Assembly (NCBI GenBank): GCA_021850505.1
Contig: JAJZLW010000152.1
Span: 1 to 17,183 of the forward strand
DNA length: 17,183 nt
Direction of reading: 5' to 3'
Source of the DNA: Thermoplasmata archaeon
Lineage (GTDB): Archaea > Thermoplasmatota > Thermoplasmata > Thermoplasmatales > Thermoplasmataceae
Shown here: positions 5,586 to 12,461 of the stretch, piece by piece
How the letters are laid out: each line of letters starts with the position of its first letter
How positions within the stretch are numbered: the stretch's first letter is position 1
The notes under the pieces: generated by a model
What the model was told of the DNA's origin: nothing
Databases searched by the model: none
Seen by the model: only the letters and a program-made list of their open reading frames with translations
Translations under genes and position numbers: made by a program

Positions 5586-6741
5586 TGTGTATATTATAGG
5601 CGCTGGAGAGACCAAATTCGGTGAGCTCTGGGACAGATCTTTAAGGGAGCTTGCCACTGAAGCTGGATTGAGAGCAATTGAAAATGCCGGTATTTATTCC
5701 AAGGACATTGAGGTATTGTATGGAAGCAATACTCTTGGTGCAGCCGTAAGCTCACAGAGCGATATCGGCAGCCTGATAGCAGATTTTGCCGGTATAGCGC
5801 ATTCTAATGTGCCGGCCCTGTCAATTGAGGCATCGACAGCTTCAGGTGGTGCAGCGGTGAGGGAGGCCTATCTTGGCATAAAATCGGGAGAATACAGTGT
5901 TGCTGCGGTCGGCGGTGTGGAAAAGCTCACCGACATATATGGATCAGAGATGCTTGATCTAACAAGCACTCTTCTTGACAGTGAGTGGGAGGGGTTTTTC
6001 GGGGCTACACCGGCTGCTATTGCTGCTCTTGTGTGCAATAAATACATGCGTGATTTCAAGGTTGATAAGGAGTCTCTCGCAATGATGTCGGTAAACGATC
6101 ACCTGAACGCGTCAAAGAATCCTGATGCTCACTACAGGAATGTACTAACACTTGAGGCTGCTATGAACTCAACACTTGTTTCCGAACCTTTGAATCTTAT
6201 GGACTGCAGCCCGGCGAGCGATGGCGCAGCCGCTCTTGTCCTTGCTTCGGAGGAATACGTAAAAAAGAACAAACTTGAGGGTATAAAAATTGCTGCATCC
6301 TCAATATCTCAGGATTACCTGGCATTGCACAGCAGGAAATCCTTCTACAGGTTTGATTCAACGGTTATTGCAGCCCGGAAAGCATTTGAGAGAAGCAAGC
6401 TGAAGCCTTCGGATATATCATTAGCTGAAATACATGATTCTTACAGCATATATGGATTGATTGAACTTGAAGATCTTGGTTTTGCTGAAAAGGGAAAGGC
6501 AAAAGAGCTGGTTTATGAGGATATAAAATTGAATGGAAGCATACCGGTAAACCCATCAGGCGGACTTAAAGCAAAGGGTAACCCATTCGGTGCCACTGGG
6601 ATTGGCCAGTTCGTTGAGGCAGTCCAGCAGCTTAAGGGGAAGGCGAAGGAAAGACAGGTGAAGTCACCAAGCAATGCCCTTCTGCACAGTATGTCAATTA
6701 GTGGATCAACATCTGTAGTGCATATATTAGGAGGGAATTGA
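5578..6741 (+). CDS. Archaeal acetoacetyl-CoA thiolase homologue lacking the catalytic Cys and His
   Basis: The fold is clearly that of the archaeal SCP2-type acetyl-CoA acetyltransferase: [16 protein letters not shown] at the start, [45 protein letters not shown] and [11 protein letters not shown]. Homologues normally supply acetoacetyl-CoA to HMG-CoA synthase. Numbering from TTG 5578, the nucleophile position in the usual EAACASGG motif reads EASTASGG (Thr87, codon ACA 5836-5838), and the GHP His of the usual GGLKARGHPVGATG reads GNP (Asn335, codon AAC 6580-6582). The HD histidine (His286) is retained. Only two cysteines exist (153 and 210), neither at the active site. Condensation by the normal ping-pong mechanism looks impossible, so the protein may be a structural pseudoenzyme holding the HMG-CoA synthase/DUF35 complex, or may catalyse something else. 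The frame is intact at 387 residues and well conserved, which argues against decay. Confidence 0.85.
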   Translation: MSDVYIIGAGETKFGELWDRSLRELATEAGLRAIENAGIYSKDIEVLYGSNTLGAAVSSQSDIGSLIADFAGIAHSNVPALSIEASTASGGAAVREAYLGIKSGEYSVAAVGGVEKLTDIYGSEMLDLTSTLLDSEWEGFFGATPAAIAALVCNKYMRDFKVDKESLAMMSVNDHLNASKNPDAHYRNVLTLEAAMNSTLVSEPLNLMDCSPASDGAAALVLASEEYVKKNKLEGIKIAASSISQDYLALHSRKSFYRFDSTVIAARKAFERSKLKPSDISLAEIHDSYSIYGLIELEDLGFAEKGKAKELVYEDIKLNGSIPVNPSGGLKAKGNPFGATGIGQFVEAVQQLKGKAKERQVKSPSNALLHSMSISGSTSVVHILGGN

Positions 6742-6742
6742 A

Positions 6743-7147
6743 ATGGGTGAGCTTTCAAGATTCTGGAGAGAGTCAAATCATAGATACAGGCTTGTTGCAG
6801 TGAAGTGTGGACATTGCAACAACATATATTTTCCACCCAGGGACGTCTGCCCAACATGTCACAGGGATTCCATAGGAAAAATGAATGAGGTTACCCTCTC
6901 AGGAAAGGGCGAGATAGTATCATTCACCGTTGTGCATGATGTCCCGCCAGCCTTCATGAGGCAGCGGCCGTATGTTATGGCTCTTATAAAGCTTGATGAG
7001 GGCCCCGTTATAACTGCGCAGATCGTAGATTCAGATCCAAAGGAAATTGACTTTGGAAAACGTGTCAAGGCAGTATTCAGGAAGGTAAGAGAGGATGGGA
7101 AAGCAGGAATCATACAGTATGGCTACAAGTTTGTTCTGGCAGACTGA
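6743..7147 (+). CDS. DUF35 zinc-ribbon/OB-fold protein of the thiolase-HMG-CoA synthase complex
   Basis: This 134-residue protein has an N-terminal helix, a rubredoxin-like zinc ribbon with ligands Cys22, Cys25, Cys36 and Cys39 (KCGHCNNIYF ... DVCPTCH), and a C-terminal OB fold (from about residue 50, GKGEIVSFTVVHDVPPAF to the end). In the methanogen complex, DUF35 bridges thiolase and HMG-CoA synthase and helps form the shared CoA channel. The gene begins 1 nt after the thiolase-like stop, behind GGAGGGA (6730-6736), so it is cotranscribed. The lysine-rich end (KVREDGKAGIIQYGYKF) fits the usual family C-terminus. No residue appears to be missing. Confidence 0.9.
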   Translation: MGELSRFWRESNHRYRLVAVKCGHCNNIYFPPRDVCPTCHRDSIGKMNEVTLSGKGEIVSFTVVHDVPPAFMRQRPYVMALIKLDEGPVITAQIVDSDPKEIDFGKRVKAVFRKVREDGKAGIIQYGYKFVLAD

Positions 7148-7180
7148 TTTATCTTATCTTCATGAAATATATTCGTAATT

Positions 7181-7190
7181 CTATTATATC
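7181..7190 (+). promoter_or_regulatory. TATA-like element of the CPBP protease gene
   Basis: CTATTATATC is centred about 24 nt upstream of TTG 7210, which suggests an essentially leaderless transcript, although GAGG (7201-7204) also precedes the start. Confidence 0.35.
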
Positions 7191-7209
7191 TTGAGCAATT
7201 GAGGCTATA

Positions 7210-8268
7210 TTGTCATTATCACCCAATAATCCAGTTAGACAGTACCAAGGGAATGAAAAAGCGGATGATCACTATACCCCTGTTGAGGGAAAAAAACAGT
7301 GGCATATTATTCCATTCTTTCTTTTCATAACTTACATTTTCCTTGCTGTGATGCTTATCTTATCTGCGTCATACCTTCTCTTTTTCGGAGGAATTCCATT
7401 AGACCGGATCATAACAGGAAATGGTGATATATATTTCTATTTCCTCCTGCTTCTATTCGAAGTACCGGGTGTAAACCTGTTCGGTATTGTAGTCACAATA
7501 GTAATTATATATGCAGTTTTCACGGGTGCGGTTGGATTTGCTTTTAATTCTCACGTGAGGCCGTTCGATAATCCAAACGGTTTTTTTGGTATGATGGCCC
7601 CACTTCTGTTTATACTGAGTGCCTTTATCATCTTAGTAGAGAGCAGTCTTAACATTCCAATTGGTGGCCCGGTGGTCACAACTACTGGCAGTGCCTTCAA
7701 TATCTACAGATATTTTTTGAATCTCATTTACGCACCCCTAGCAGAAGAATTAGGTTTTAGGATCCTGCCGATTGGAATTACGACATTTATTCCGTTTATC
7801 CTTTACGCCCGAAAGAGAGAACGTTCTGAAAACGGAGAGCCATTTGAAATGAATGCTTTGAAGGCCTTTGGCCTTTACATCCTGTCACCCGGCTACATGA
7901 GGAAAAGGTATGGCGGAGCAAATAAATATATTGATTTTACAATGATCATTGTCACAAGTGGGTTTTTTGCATATGCACACGTATTCTTTGGCCTCTGGAG
8001 CTGGGGTAAGCTTCTCCCAGTTTTCGTGGGGGCACTGATCCTGGCCGTGGGTTATCTTAAATTTGGAGCGTATATGGATATATTGCTGCACTTCTTCCTT
8101 AATGACGTGGCAGGGCTATTGATCGCATTTCCATCGTCGATTGGATTGATCATACTCCTGATACTCTGGTCAATCATTGGAACTTTCATCGCAATCCCAT
8201 ATTGCTTATCGTCGATGGTGAAATTTTTTTCAGCATCTAAACAGGACAGTTTTTTTATGAAAAACTGA
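7210..8268 (+). CDS. CPBP (CAAX/Abi-type) intramembrane protease
   Basis: This 352-residue integral membrane protein has about eight hydrophobic helices. The three active-site motifs of the CPBP glutamic intramembrane proteases are all present: EExxxR at Glu179-Glu180-Arg184 (LAEELGFRILP), FxxxH at Phe253-His257 (FFAYAHVFFG) and HxxxN at His294-Asn298 (LLHFFLNDVAG). Known relatives cleave prenylated CAAX proteins in eukaryotes (Rce1) or process other membrane substrates in prokaryotes; the substrate here is unknown. The first 30 residues are hydrophilic and cytoplasmic-looking. A hydrophilic loop at 200-240 (RKRERSENGEPFEMN) separates motifs 1 and 2 and is longer than in minimal members. It starts at TTG 7210, 62 nt after the mevalonate operon and with its own promoter. 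Its 3' end overlaps purN, on the other strand, by 14 bp. Confidence 0.8.
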   Translation: MSLSPNNPVRQYQGNEKADDHYTPVEGKKQWHIIPFFLFITYIFLAVMLILSASYLLFFGGIPLDRIITGNGDIYFYFLLLLFEVPGVNLFGIVVTIVIIYAVFTGAVGFAFNSHVRPFDNPNGFFGMMAPLLFILSAFIILVESSLNIPIGGPVVTTTGSAFNIYRYFLNLIYAPLAEELGFRILPIGITTFIPFILYARKRERSENGEPFEMNALKAFGLYILSPGYMRKRYGGANKYIDFTMIIVTSGFFAYAHVFFGLWSWGKLLPVFVGALILAVGYLKFGAYMDILLHFFLNDVAGLLIAFPSSIGLIILLILWSIIGTFIAIPYCLSSMVKFFSASKQDSFFMKN

Positions 8269-8866
8269 CCCTTTTTCCTGAAACATGGATTTTTTTCAAG
8301 AGGATGTTGTTTACCGCCCTGATCAAAATTATCTTTTCCTCCCTCTTCACCCTTTCCTGCAAAACCTCAGGAGTATCGTCATATTTTACTTCCACTGTTG
8401 ACTGATCTATAATCGGGCCCTCATCCACATTCCGATTGACAAAATGTACAGTGCACCCGGAAACCTTTGCACCGCTTTCTATAACTGCCCTGTGAACATT
8501 GAGGCCATACATCCCATGTCCGCCAAAACAAGGTAGAAGGGAAGGATGTGTGTTAATAATCCTCAAAGGATAGGAATCTACGATCTTTTCCGGAAGAATC
8601 CTGTTATAGCCAGCCAGAATTATCAGGTCTGGGTTTATCTGGTTCAGTGAATAATTAATCTCGTCTGCTATATTTTCCAGCCCATTCTGTCTGATTATGT
8701 ATACTCTTATTCCATACCTGCCCGCCTTTTCCACAGCGCCGCTCTTTGGGCGATCCGAGAACAATGCTACAATGTCGGCACCAATTTGACCATGTTTAAC
8801 TGATTCAGCGAGGAACTCAAACGTAGTCCCGGTTCCAGAGGCAAAAACAACTAATTTCTTTGACAA
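8255..8866 (-). CDS. purN: Phosphoribosylglycinamide formyltransferase (GART, PurN)
   Basis: The enzyme transfers a formyl group from 10-formyl-tetrahydrofolate to GAR in step 3 of purine synthesis. From TTG 8866 the protein has 203 residues and starts MSKKLVVFASGTGTTFE, matching the usual ASGNGSN phosphate loop except Thr in place of Asn-Ser. The catalytic residues Asn105 and His107 (IINTHPSLLPCFGGHG) and Asp148 (NVDEGPIIDQ) are present, along with AGYNRILP and GCTVHFVN. I chose TTG 8866 because GAAGGA precedes it with a 4-nt spacer; TTG 8878, four codons upstream, has no such site but cannot be excluded. It follows the regulator gene by about 20-30 nt and is probably cotranscribed with it. 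Dependence on a folate-type carrier fits the mptE gene in the same window. Confidence 0.92.
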   Translation of the reverse strand: MSKKLVVFASGTGTTFEFLAESVKHGQIGADIVALFSDRPKSGAVEKAGRYGIRVYIIRQNGLENIADEINYSLNQINPDLIILAGYNRILPEKIVDSYPLRIINTHPSLLPCFGGHGMYGLNVHRAVIESGAKVSGCTVHFVNRNVDEGPIIDQSTVEVKYDDTPEVLQERVKREEKIILIRAVNNILLKKIHVSGKRVSFS

Positions 8867-8870
8867 TATA

Positions 8871-8876
8871 TCCTTC
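8871..8876 (-). promoter_or_regulatory. Shine-Dalgarno-like GAAGGA favouring the shorter purN start
   Basis: Read on the minus strand, GAAGGA is followed by TATA and then TTG 8866. The four-base spacer resembles that of the thiolase gene in this window. Confidence 0.4.
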
Positions 8877-8897
8877 AATCATTCTAAAACAAGATAT

Positions 8898-9299
8898 TTA
8901 ATTTTGCCTGCCCTGATGCATATTCAATGCATTTTTCCTGATATCGGAAGAAAATTCCCTGGCCCTGTTTCTTATGGATTTTATCAGCGAATCTGTCCTC
9001 TCCTCTATAAGGCGATCAAGATCGTCAATTTCAAGTATACTGTAAACATGATAATAACCGCCAGATCTGATTGATATTGTCTCTCTTGTCACCAGGCCCG
9101 CTGACTCGAGTTTCTGCAGTATCTTAAAAACAGTGGATCGATGCCTGTCACACTGCTCAGAGACCTGGTCTATGGTCATTGCAGGATGATCTACCAGAAT
9201 GAAAAAAACCTCGAGATCTGTATCAGTAAGATCAAAGAGGTTTGAAAGAAGATCGTGGCAGCAGGCTGACTTGCTTGACAGCCTCCAGAGATCAGACAT
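8898..9299 (-). CDS. TrmB/MarR-like winged-helix regulator with three cysteines
   Basis: This 133-residue protein has a central winged helix (about residues 25-90) of the archaeal TrmB/MarR type, with LTDTDLEVFFILVDHPAMTI leading into the recognition region RHRSTVFKILQKLESAGLV, then a wing with GGYYHVYS. A charged C-terminal helix (LDRLIEERTDSLIKSIRNRA) probably makes the dimer. Three cysteines, C13, C14 (SACCHDLL) and C50 next to the recognition helix (EQCDRHRS), could sense thiol state or bind metal; that is inference from their position and from the divergent thioredoxin genes. The ATG at 9299 lies about 24 nt from a TATA-like element, so the mRNA is probably leaderless. Repeated TATTGCA elements in the shared intergenic region are its likely operators. 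It probably forms an operon with purN. Confidence 0.75.
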   Translation of the reverse strand: MSDLWRLSSKSACCHDLLSNLFDLTDTDLEVFFILVDHPAMTIDQVSEQCDRHRSTVFKILQKLESAGLVTRETISIRSGGYYHVYSILEIDDLDRLIEERTDSLIKSIRNRAREFSSDIRKNALNMHQGRQN

Positions 9300-9318
9300 A
9301 ATATGTTATTGCAAAATA

Positions 9319-9327
9319 GGATATAAG
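9319..9327 (-). promoter_or_regulatory. TATA-like promoter of the TrmB-like regulator
   Basis: The minus strand reads CTTATATCC, centred about 24 nt upstream of the ATG at 9299, the spacing of a leaderless archaeal transcript. The inverted repeat at 9328-9350 begins one base upstream, over the BRE position. Confidence 0.4.
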
Positions 9328-9359
9328 GTATTGCATGGTATTTGCAATACTACAAAATA

Positions 9360-9370
9360 CTAATATATCT
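9360..9370 (+). promoter_or_regulatory. TATA promoter of the thioredoxin operon
   Basis: CTAATATATCT predicts a transcript start near 9390 and a leader of about 43 nt. The leader contains a weak inverted pair, AGAGT/ACTCT, at about 9390-9412. Confidence 0.4.
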
Positions 9371-9432
9371 AATAGCAATAACCAATTAAGAGTGTTGAAT
9401 AATGATACTCTGAATCCAATGGATGTGAAGAA

Positions 9433-9825
9433 ATGGTAACGGATAAAGAAACTGAAAAGATAAAAGAGAGAATGGCGCAGGAAATTCAAAAGAAAGTTGC
9501 GGGAAATGGCAAGCCTGTTGACCTTAGTGATAATAACTTCCATGAAATGGTGAAGAAAACACCTTACATGATAGTCGATTTCTGGGCACCATGGTGCGGA
9601 CCATGCAGGTACGTTTCCCCTGTGCTTGAAGAACTTGCAAAGGACTATGCAGGCAAAGTTACTATAGGAAAACTCAATGTTGACAACAACCCTGCAGTGT
9701 CAAGCGAATTCATGATAAGCAGCATTCCAACCATAATGTTCTTCAAGAACGGTGAACAGGTTGACACCATGATTGGTGCAGCTCCCAGACCGGTCATAGA
9801 ACAGAGAGTCAAGGAATACCTGTGA
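9433..9825 (+). CDS. trxA: Thioredoxin
   Basis: This 130-residue thioredoxin carries the canonical active site FWAPWCGPCRY (Cys55 and Cys58), the buried Asp at position 49 (VDF) and the cis-proline loop SIPTI (Pro99). It has about 30 extra N-terminal residues (DKETEKIKERMAQEIQKKV), a charged helix not found in the minimal 105-residue fold. The ATG at 9433 is the only start after a cluster of in-frame stops. It reduces disulfides in cytoplasmic proteins and would be recycled by the reductase encoded next, so the three genes form one operon. The charged helix might mediate binding to a partner; that is inference. No key residue is missing. Confidence 0.95.
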   Translation: MVTDKETEKIKERMAQEIQKKVAGNGKPVDLSDNNFHEMVKKTPYMIVDFWAPWCGPCRYVSPVLEELAKDYAGKVTIGKLNVDNNPAVSSEFMISSIPTIMFFKNGEQVDTMIGAAPRPVIEQRVKEYL

Positions 9826-9854
9826 GAGTGTAGGATACGGAAAAATACGACGTT

Positions 9855-10805
9855 GTGATTATTGGTGGCGCAGCAGCTGGGCTTACATCAGCGCTATATT
9901 CTTCAAGGCAGGGTCTCTCAACACTGGTGATTACAAAGGATATCGGTGGACAGGCTCTGCTAACAAACGACATTCAGAATTATCCTGGCATAGATCAGAT
10001 AGGTGGTTTTGAGCTGATGACAAAATTCCAGGAACAGGCTGCCAGGTATGGTACTAAATTCCTGTACGATGAGGTAAAGTCCCTTGAGAATAGAAAGGAA
10101 GAGAAAATTGTATCAACAGCTACAGCGGAATTCAGTGCGACAGCCCTCATACTGGCTTTCGGGAAAACTCCAAGGGACCTTGGAGTTCCAGGTGAACAGG
10201 AATTCAGGGGAAAAGGCGTCTCTTATTGCGCCGTCTGTGACGGTCCGATTTTCAGGGGAAAGAATGTATCAGTGGCAGGCGCAGGCGATCATGCCCTCCA
10301 GGCTGCCGTTTACCTGTCGGGCGTTGCAAGCAAAGTCAACCTGATCCTCCCTACAAACGATCTGCGTGGAGACGAAGATCTTGTGAATTCTGTGAAGGAA
10401 GACAAAAAGATAGAGAAATCATTCAGCAGGAAGGTCGGAGAGATAAAGGGAGACAGAGTTGTGAATTCAATCTCGCTCAGAAAGCAAAATGGGGAAATTG
10501 CAGAGGAAATTAAAACAAACGCAATCTTCGTCGAAATGGGTTATATTGCAAAAACAGATTTCGTAAAGGATATCGTGAAGTTAAATGCTGATAAGGAGAT
10601 TGTTGTCGATAAATACTGTGCAACTTCAGCTGAAGGAATTTTTGCAGCAGGTGATGTGACGGATGTCCCTTACAAACAGGCTGTTATATCTGCTGGACAG
10701 GGTTCCACCGCTGCATTGTCTGCATATAACTACATACAGAAACTCAGGGGAAAACCGGCTTCAAAGACAGACTGGAAAAGCGTAAATCCTGTGAGTACAA
10801 AATGA
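9855..10805 (+). CDS. trxB: Thioredoxin reductase, FAD-dependent (start codon doubtful)
   Basis: The low-Mr thioredoxin reductase fold is clear: FAD loop IIGGAAAGLTSALYS, GGQALLTNDIQNYPG, redox CxxC at C125/C128 (SYCAVCDGP), dinucleotide loop VAGAGDHALQAA and C-terminal AAGDVTDVPYKQAVISAGQG. The HRRxxxR segment that binds the NADPH 2'-phosphate is absent (LILPTNDLRGDED). The T. acidophilum enzyme is also reported not to use NADPH or NADH, so the electron donor may be unusual. The GTG start at 9855 cuts into the first beta strand; in-frame codons GAA AAA TAC GAC GTT before it encode the family's usual lead-in. No canonical start lies between it and the TAG at 9831. GTG 9828, 2 nt after the thioredoxin stop, is followed directly by that TAG. 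ACG 9837 is another candidate. Thioredoxin is 29 nt upstream; the next gene overlaps by 4 bp. Confidence 0.9.
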   Translation: MIIGGAAAGLTSALYSSRQGLSTLVITKDIGGQALLTNDIQNYPGIDQIGGFELMTKFQEQAARYGTKFLYDEVKSLENRKEEKIVSTATAEFSATALILAFGKTPRDLGVPGEQEFRGKGVSYCAVCDGPIFRGKNVSVAGAGDHALQAAVYLSGVASKVNLILPTNDLRGDEDLVNSVKEDKKIEKSFSRKVGEIKGDRVVNSISLRKQNGEIAEEIKTNAIFVEMGYIAKTDFVKDIVKLNADKEIVVDKYCATSAEGIFAAGDVTDVPYKQAVISAGQGSTAALSAYNYIQKLRGKPASKTDWKSVNPVSTK

Positions 10806-11410
10806 GTGCCGGATTTTCAAATATATCTGACATAACGTTTCTTGAAATATCACGGGAAGGTATATCTCAACCTGTTGGATCAGATGCATCTGCGAAGATA
10901 AAGAATAAGCAATTCCCCGGTATCAATAACCAAAACAAAATTTCAATGACAGAGAGGATGTCATATGATTCAATATTCATGATAGTCAAGAAAGCGGTCA
11001 AAGCAGTTACCGGGCATGAAAGATCCGGCCTTGGACTTGCGCTTTCCAATCTTCCAGCCGGTTTGGGTGCATTCTGGCAGGTTGGTGGTAATTATATTGT
11101 TATGAACGATCTTCTGATTAATGCTATGGAGAAGATTGCAAAGGATGATTTCGAATTTAATTCATTCATATTTACAATTCTCATCCATGAATACCTTCAT
11201 TCAATAGGTTACTACGATGAATCTGAAGCCAGAAAGATGTCTTTTTATGTCACGAGCGCATATTTTGGTGAGCAGCATCCCGCCACCGTGATGAGCAGTG
11301 ATGATCTTTGGAGGATATTCCCTCAATTGAGGTATATTCCCGGCGGAGACGGCTCATCTATGCGTATAATATCAAAATTTGACACAGATGCAACAAGTTA
11401 CATTGCCTGA
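10802..11410 (+). CDS. Zincin-like putative metalloprotease coupled to trxB
   Basis: This 202-residue protein belongs to a conserved archaeal family without an established name that I can give. Its core is ILIHEYLHSIGYYDESEAR (residues 127-144), an HExxHxxGxxD zinc-protease signature with His129, Glu130, His133 and Asp139 in the positions of metzincin ligands. Preceding it is GLGLALSNLPAGLGAFWQVG (77-96) with NYIVMNDLLI, and following it AYFGEQHP. There is no signal peptide or membrane helix, so it is probably cytoplasmic. The ATG overlaps the trxB stop by 4 bp (ATGA), indicating translational coupling and a likely role in redox or protein quality control alongside thioredoxin; that link is inference from the operon. 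Proteolytic activity has not been shown from the sequence; it could also be a metal-binding non-enzyme. Confidence 0.72.
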   Translation: MSAGFSNISDITFLEISREGISQPVGSDASAKIKNKQFPGINNQNKISMTERMSYDSIFMIVKKAVKAVTGHERSGLGLALSNLPAGLGAFWQVGGNYIVMNDLLINAMEKIAKDDFEFNSFIFTILIHEYLHSIGYYDESEARKMSFYVTSAYFGEQHPATVMSSDDLWRIFPQLRYIPGGDGSSMRIISKFDTDATSYIA

Positions 11411-11464
11411 TAGGATTTTGTAAATTTGATTGCGTATGATCCAAAGGTGAACTAAGGCATATGA

Positions 11465-11788
11465 CTAGATATCACTAATGCTTTCGAGATATCTCTGGAC
11501 AACCTCTTTTCCCTTTTCCGTTATTTCAACCCTTAACTTTGGAGATGAGAAAAAAGAATACCTGGTTGTCTTGATGTAACCAGATGATTCGAGTCTTGAA
11601 ATATGATTATGAAGGCTTCCCTTGCCGGTGCCAGTAAGCTTAAGGAGATCTGAGAAGTTCAATTTTCTGTTCATCCCAAGAGAGATGAGTATCATCAACC
11701 TTATAGAGGATTTTAGCGCTGGATCATTTAGCGAGGCAAAAATCCTGGAGTATTTGCTCCCGGGATTTGAAGAATCAATTTTCTCCAT
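11465..11788 (-). CDS. Winged-helix transcriptional regulator (HTH_34-like), last gene of the ABC operon
   Basis: This 107-residue protein has one winged-helix domain of the MarR/PadR/HTH_34 sort. DPALKSSIRLMILISLGMNR leads into LNFSDLLKLTGTGKGSLHNHISRLESSGYIKTTR, then a wing rich in Ser and Phe (SFFSSPKLRVEITEKG) and a short C-terminal helix (KEVVQRYLESISDI). It has no ligand domain, so sensing would need a partner. Its ATG lies inside the end of the preceding membrane-protein gene (14-bp overlap), so the two are made together. Relatives often sit next to ABC or other membrane proteins and repress them. The inverted repeat at 14090-14108 upstream of the operon is a possible target. Confidence 0.75.
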   Translation of the reverse strand: MEKIDSSNPGSKYSRIFASLNDPALKSSIRLMILISLGMNRKLNFSDLLKLTGTGKGSLHNHISRLESSGYIKTTRYSFFSSPKLRVEITEKGKEVVQRYLESISDI

Positions 11789-12461
11789 CGAGCGCCCCCA
11801 GGATTTCTGATGATCTGTAGAATGATATCAGTGAGGAGGTCATCCACAAAGCAATTACCACAGTCCAGGAAATTACAATGATTGAAGGCAATGTATGAAT
11901 CCCAAGATAGAGAGCTGTCGGAATAGATACCTCGATGATTCCAACAATGAATAATGAAGCCGAAGAGATTAGGTTCTCGATTGTAAGTTTCCCGAGACCT
12001 TTAAGGTTCGCATAAAAGCAACTTATACTGGCTGCAAATATCAGTAAAATAAAGGCAGTATCTGATATGTATGCATCGATTTTTTGATGTGGTATTTCCA
12101 GCAGTGTGAATGCAAAGGCGATAACATATATAATAAGAAGATAAAGAAAAATTCTCACTATTTTGTTCTCCGATGATTGTCCGGCTTTTCCATTAATATA
12201 ATGCATGTATCTGGATACCCTTCTGCTCTTTCCGAATACATTGGTTGAAACCCAAAAACCTGAGACAATTGCAATTGTGGAAAGTATTGAACTCTCCGCA
12301 CTGCCGAGTACCAATGAGCCGATTAAGTTTATTAAGATATCAATGGCCCAGATTCCATAGAATAGCCCCCAGGATCTTCTGGACAGGAATTCCTGAAACC
12401 TTAAAGCTCTGACGCCTGCTTTCAGCATTTCGATAGCGCCGCTTGAATCTTCCTCTATCAT
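11775..12461 (-). CDS. Six-helix membrane protein of unknown function
   Basis: This 228-residue protein is predicted to span the membrane six times (about residues 31-53, 57-77, 102-122, 133-154, 165-188 and 192-216). The N-terminal 30 residues are hydrophilic, ending in the basic REFLSRR-like stretch at 21-29 (RFQEFLSRR), and a positively charged loop (GKSRRVSRYMHYINGK) follows helix 2. I do not recognise a named family or an enzymatic motif. It overlaps the permease stop by 4 bp (ATGA), with GGAGGAAAGG upstream, and overlaps the regulator start by 14 bp. It is therefore part of the transporter operon, either as a second membrane component or as a membrane sensor for the regulator; that is inference. 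Confidence 0.7.
   Translation of the reverse strand: MIEEDSSGAIEMLKAGVRALRFQEFLSRRSWGLFYGIWAIDILINLIGSLVLGSAESSILSTIAIVSGFWVSTNVFGKSRRVSRYMHYINGKAGQSSENKIVRIFLYLLIIYVIAFAFTLLEIPHQKIDAYISDTAFILLIFAASISCFYANLKGLGKLTIENLISSASLFIVGIIEVSIPTALYLGIHTLPSIIVISWTVVIALWMTSSLISFYRSSEILGALDGEN

Larger units (their letters stand above)
9307..9379. promoter_or_regulatory. Cluster of TATTGCA elements between the regulator and thioredoxin genes
   Basis: TATTGCA occurs at 9307-9313 and 9329-9335, its complement TGCAATA at 9343-9349, and the near-match AGCAATA at 9373-9379. The middle two form a perfect inverted repeat GTATTGCA - 7 nt - TGCAATAC at 9328-9350, next to the regulator's TATA (9319-9327). The outer copies flank the start of the regulator transcript and the thioredoxin TATA. 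This is a plausible multi-site operator controlling both directions. Confidence 0.55.

Noticed and set aside
5836..5838. Reading the Cys-to-Thr change in the thiolase as a sign of a pseudogene
   Set aside because: There is no stop or frameshift, the length is normal, the ribosome binding site is ideal and the second active-site change is also clean, which suggests retained function rather than decay.
9831..9833. Pyrrolysine coding by the TAG ahead of trxB
   Set aside because: TAG serves as a plain stop for the DUF373 and wHTH genes here, no pyl genes are visible, and codon 2 would be an unlikely site for it.
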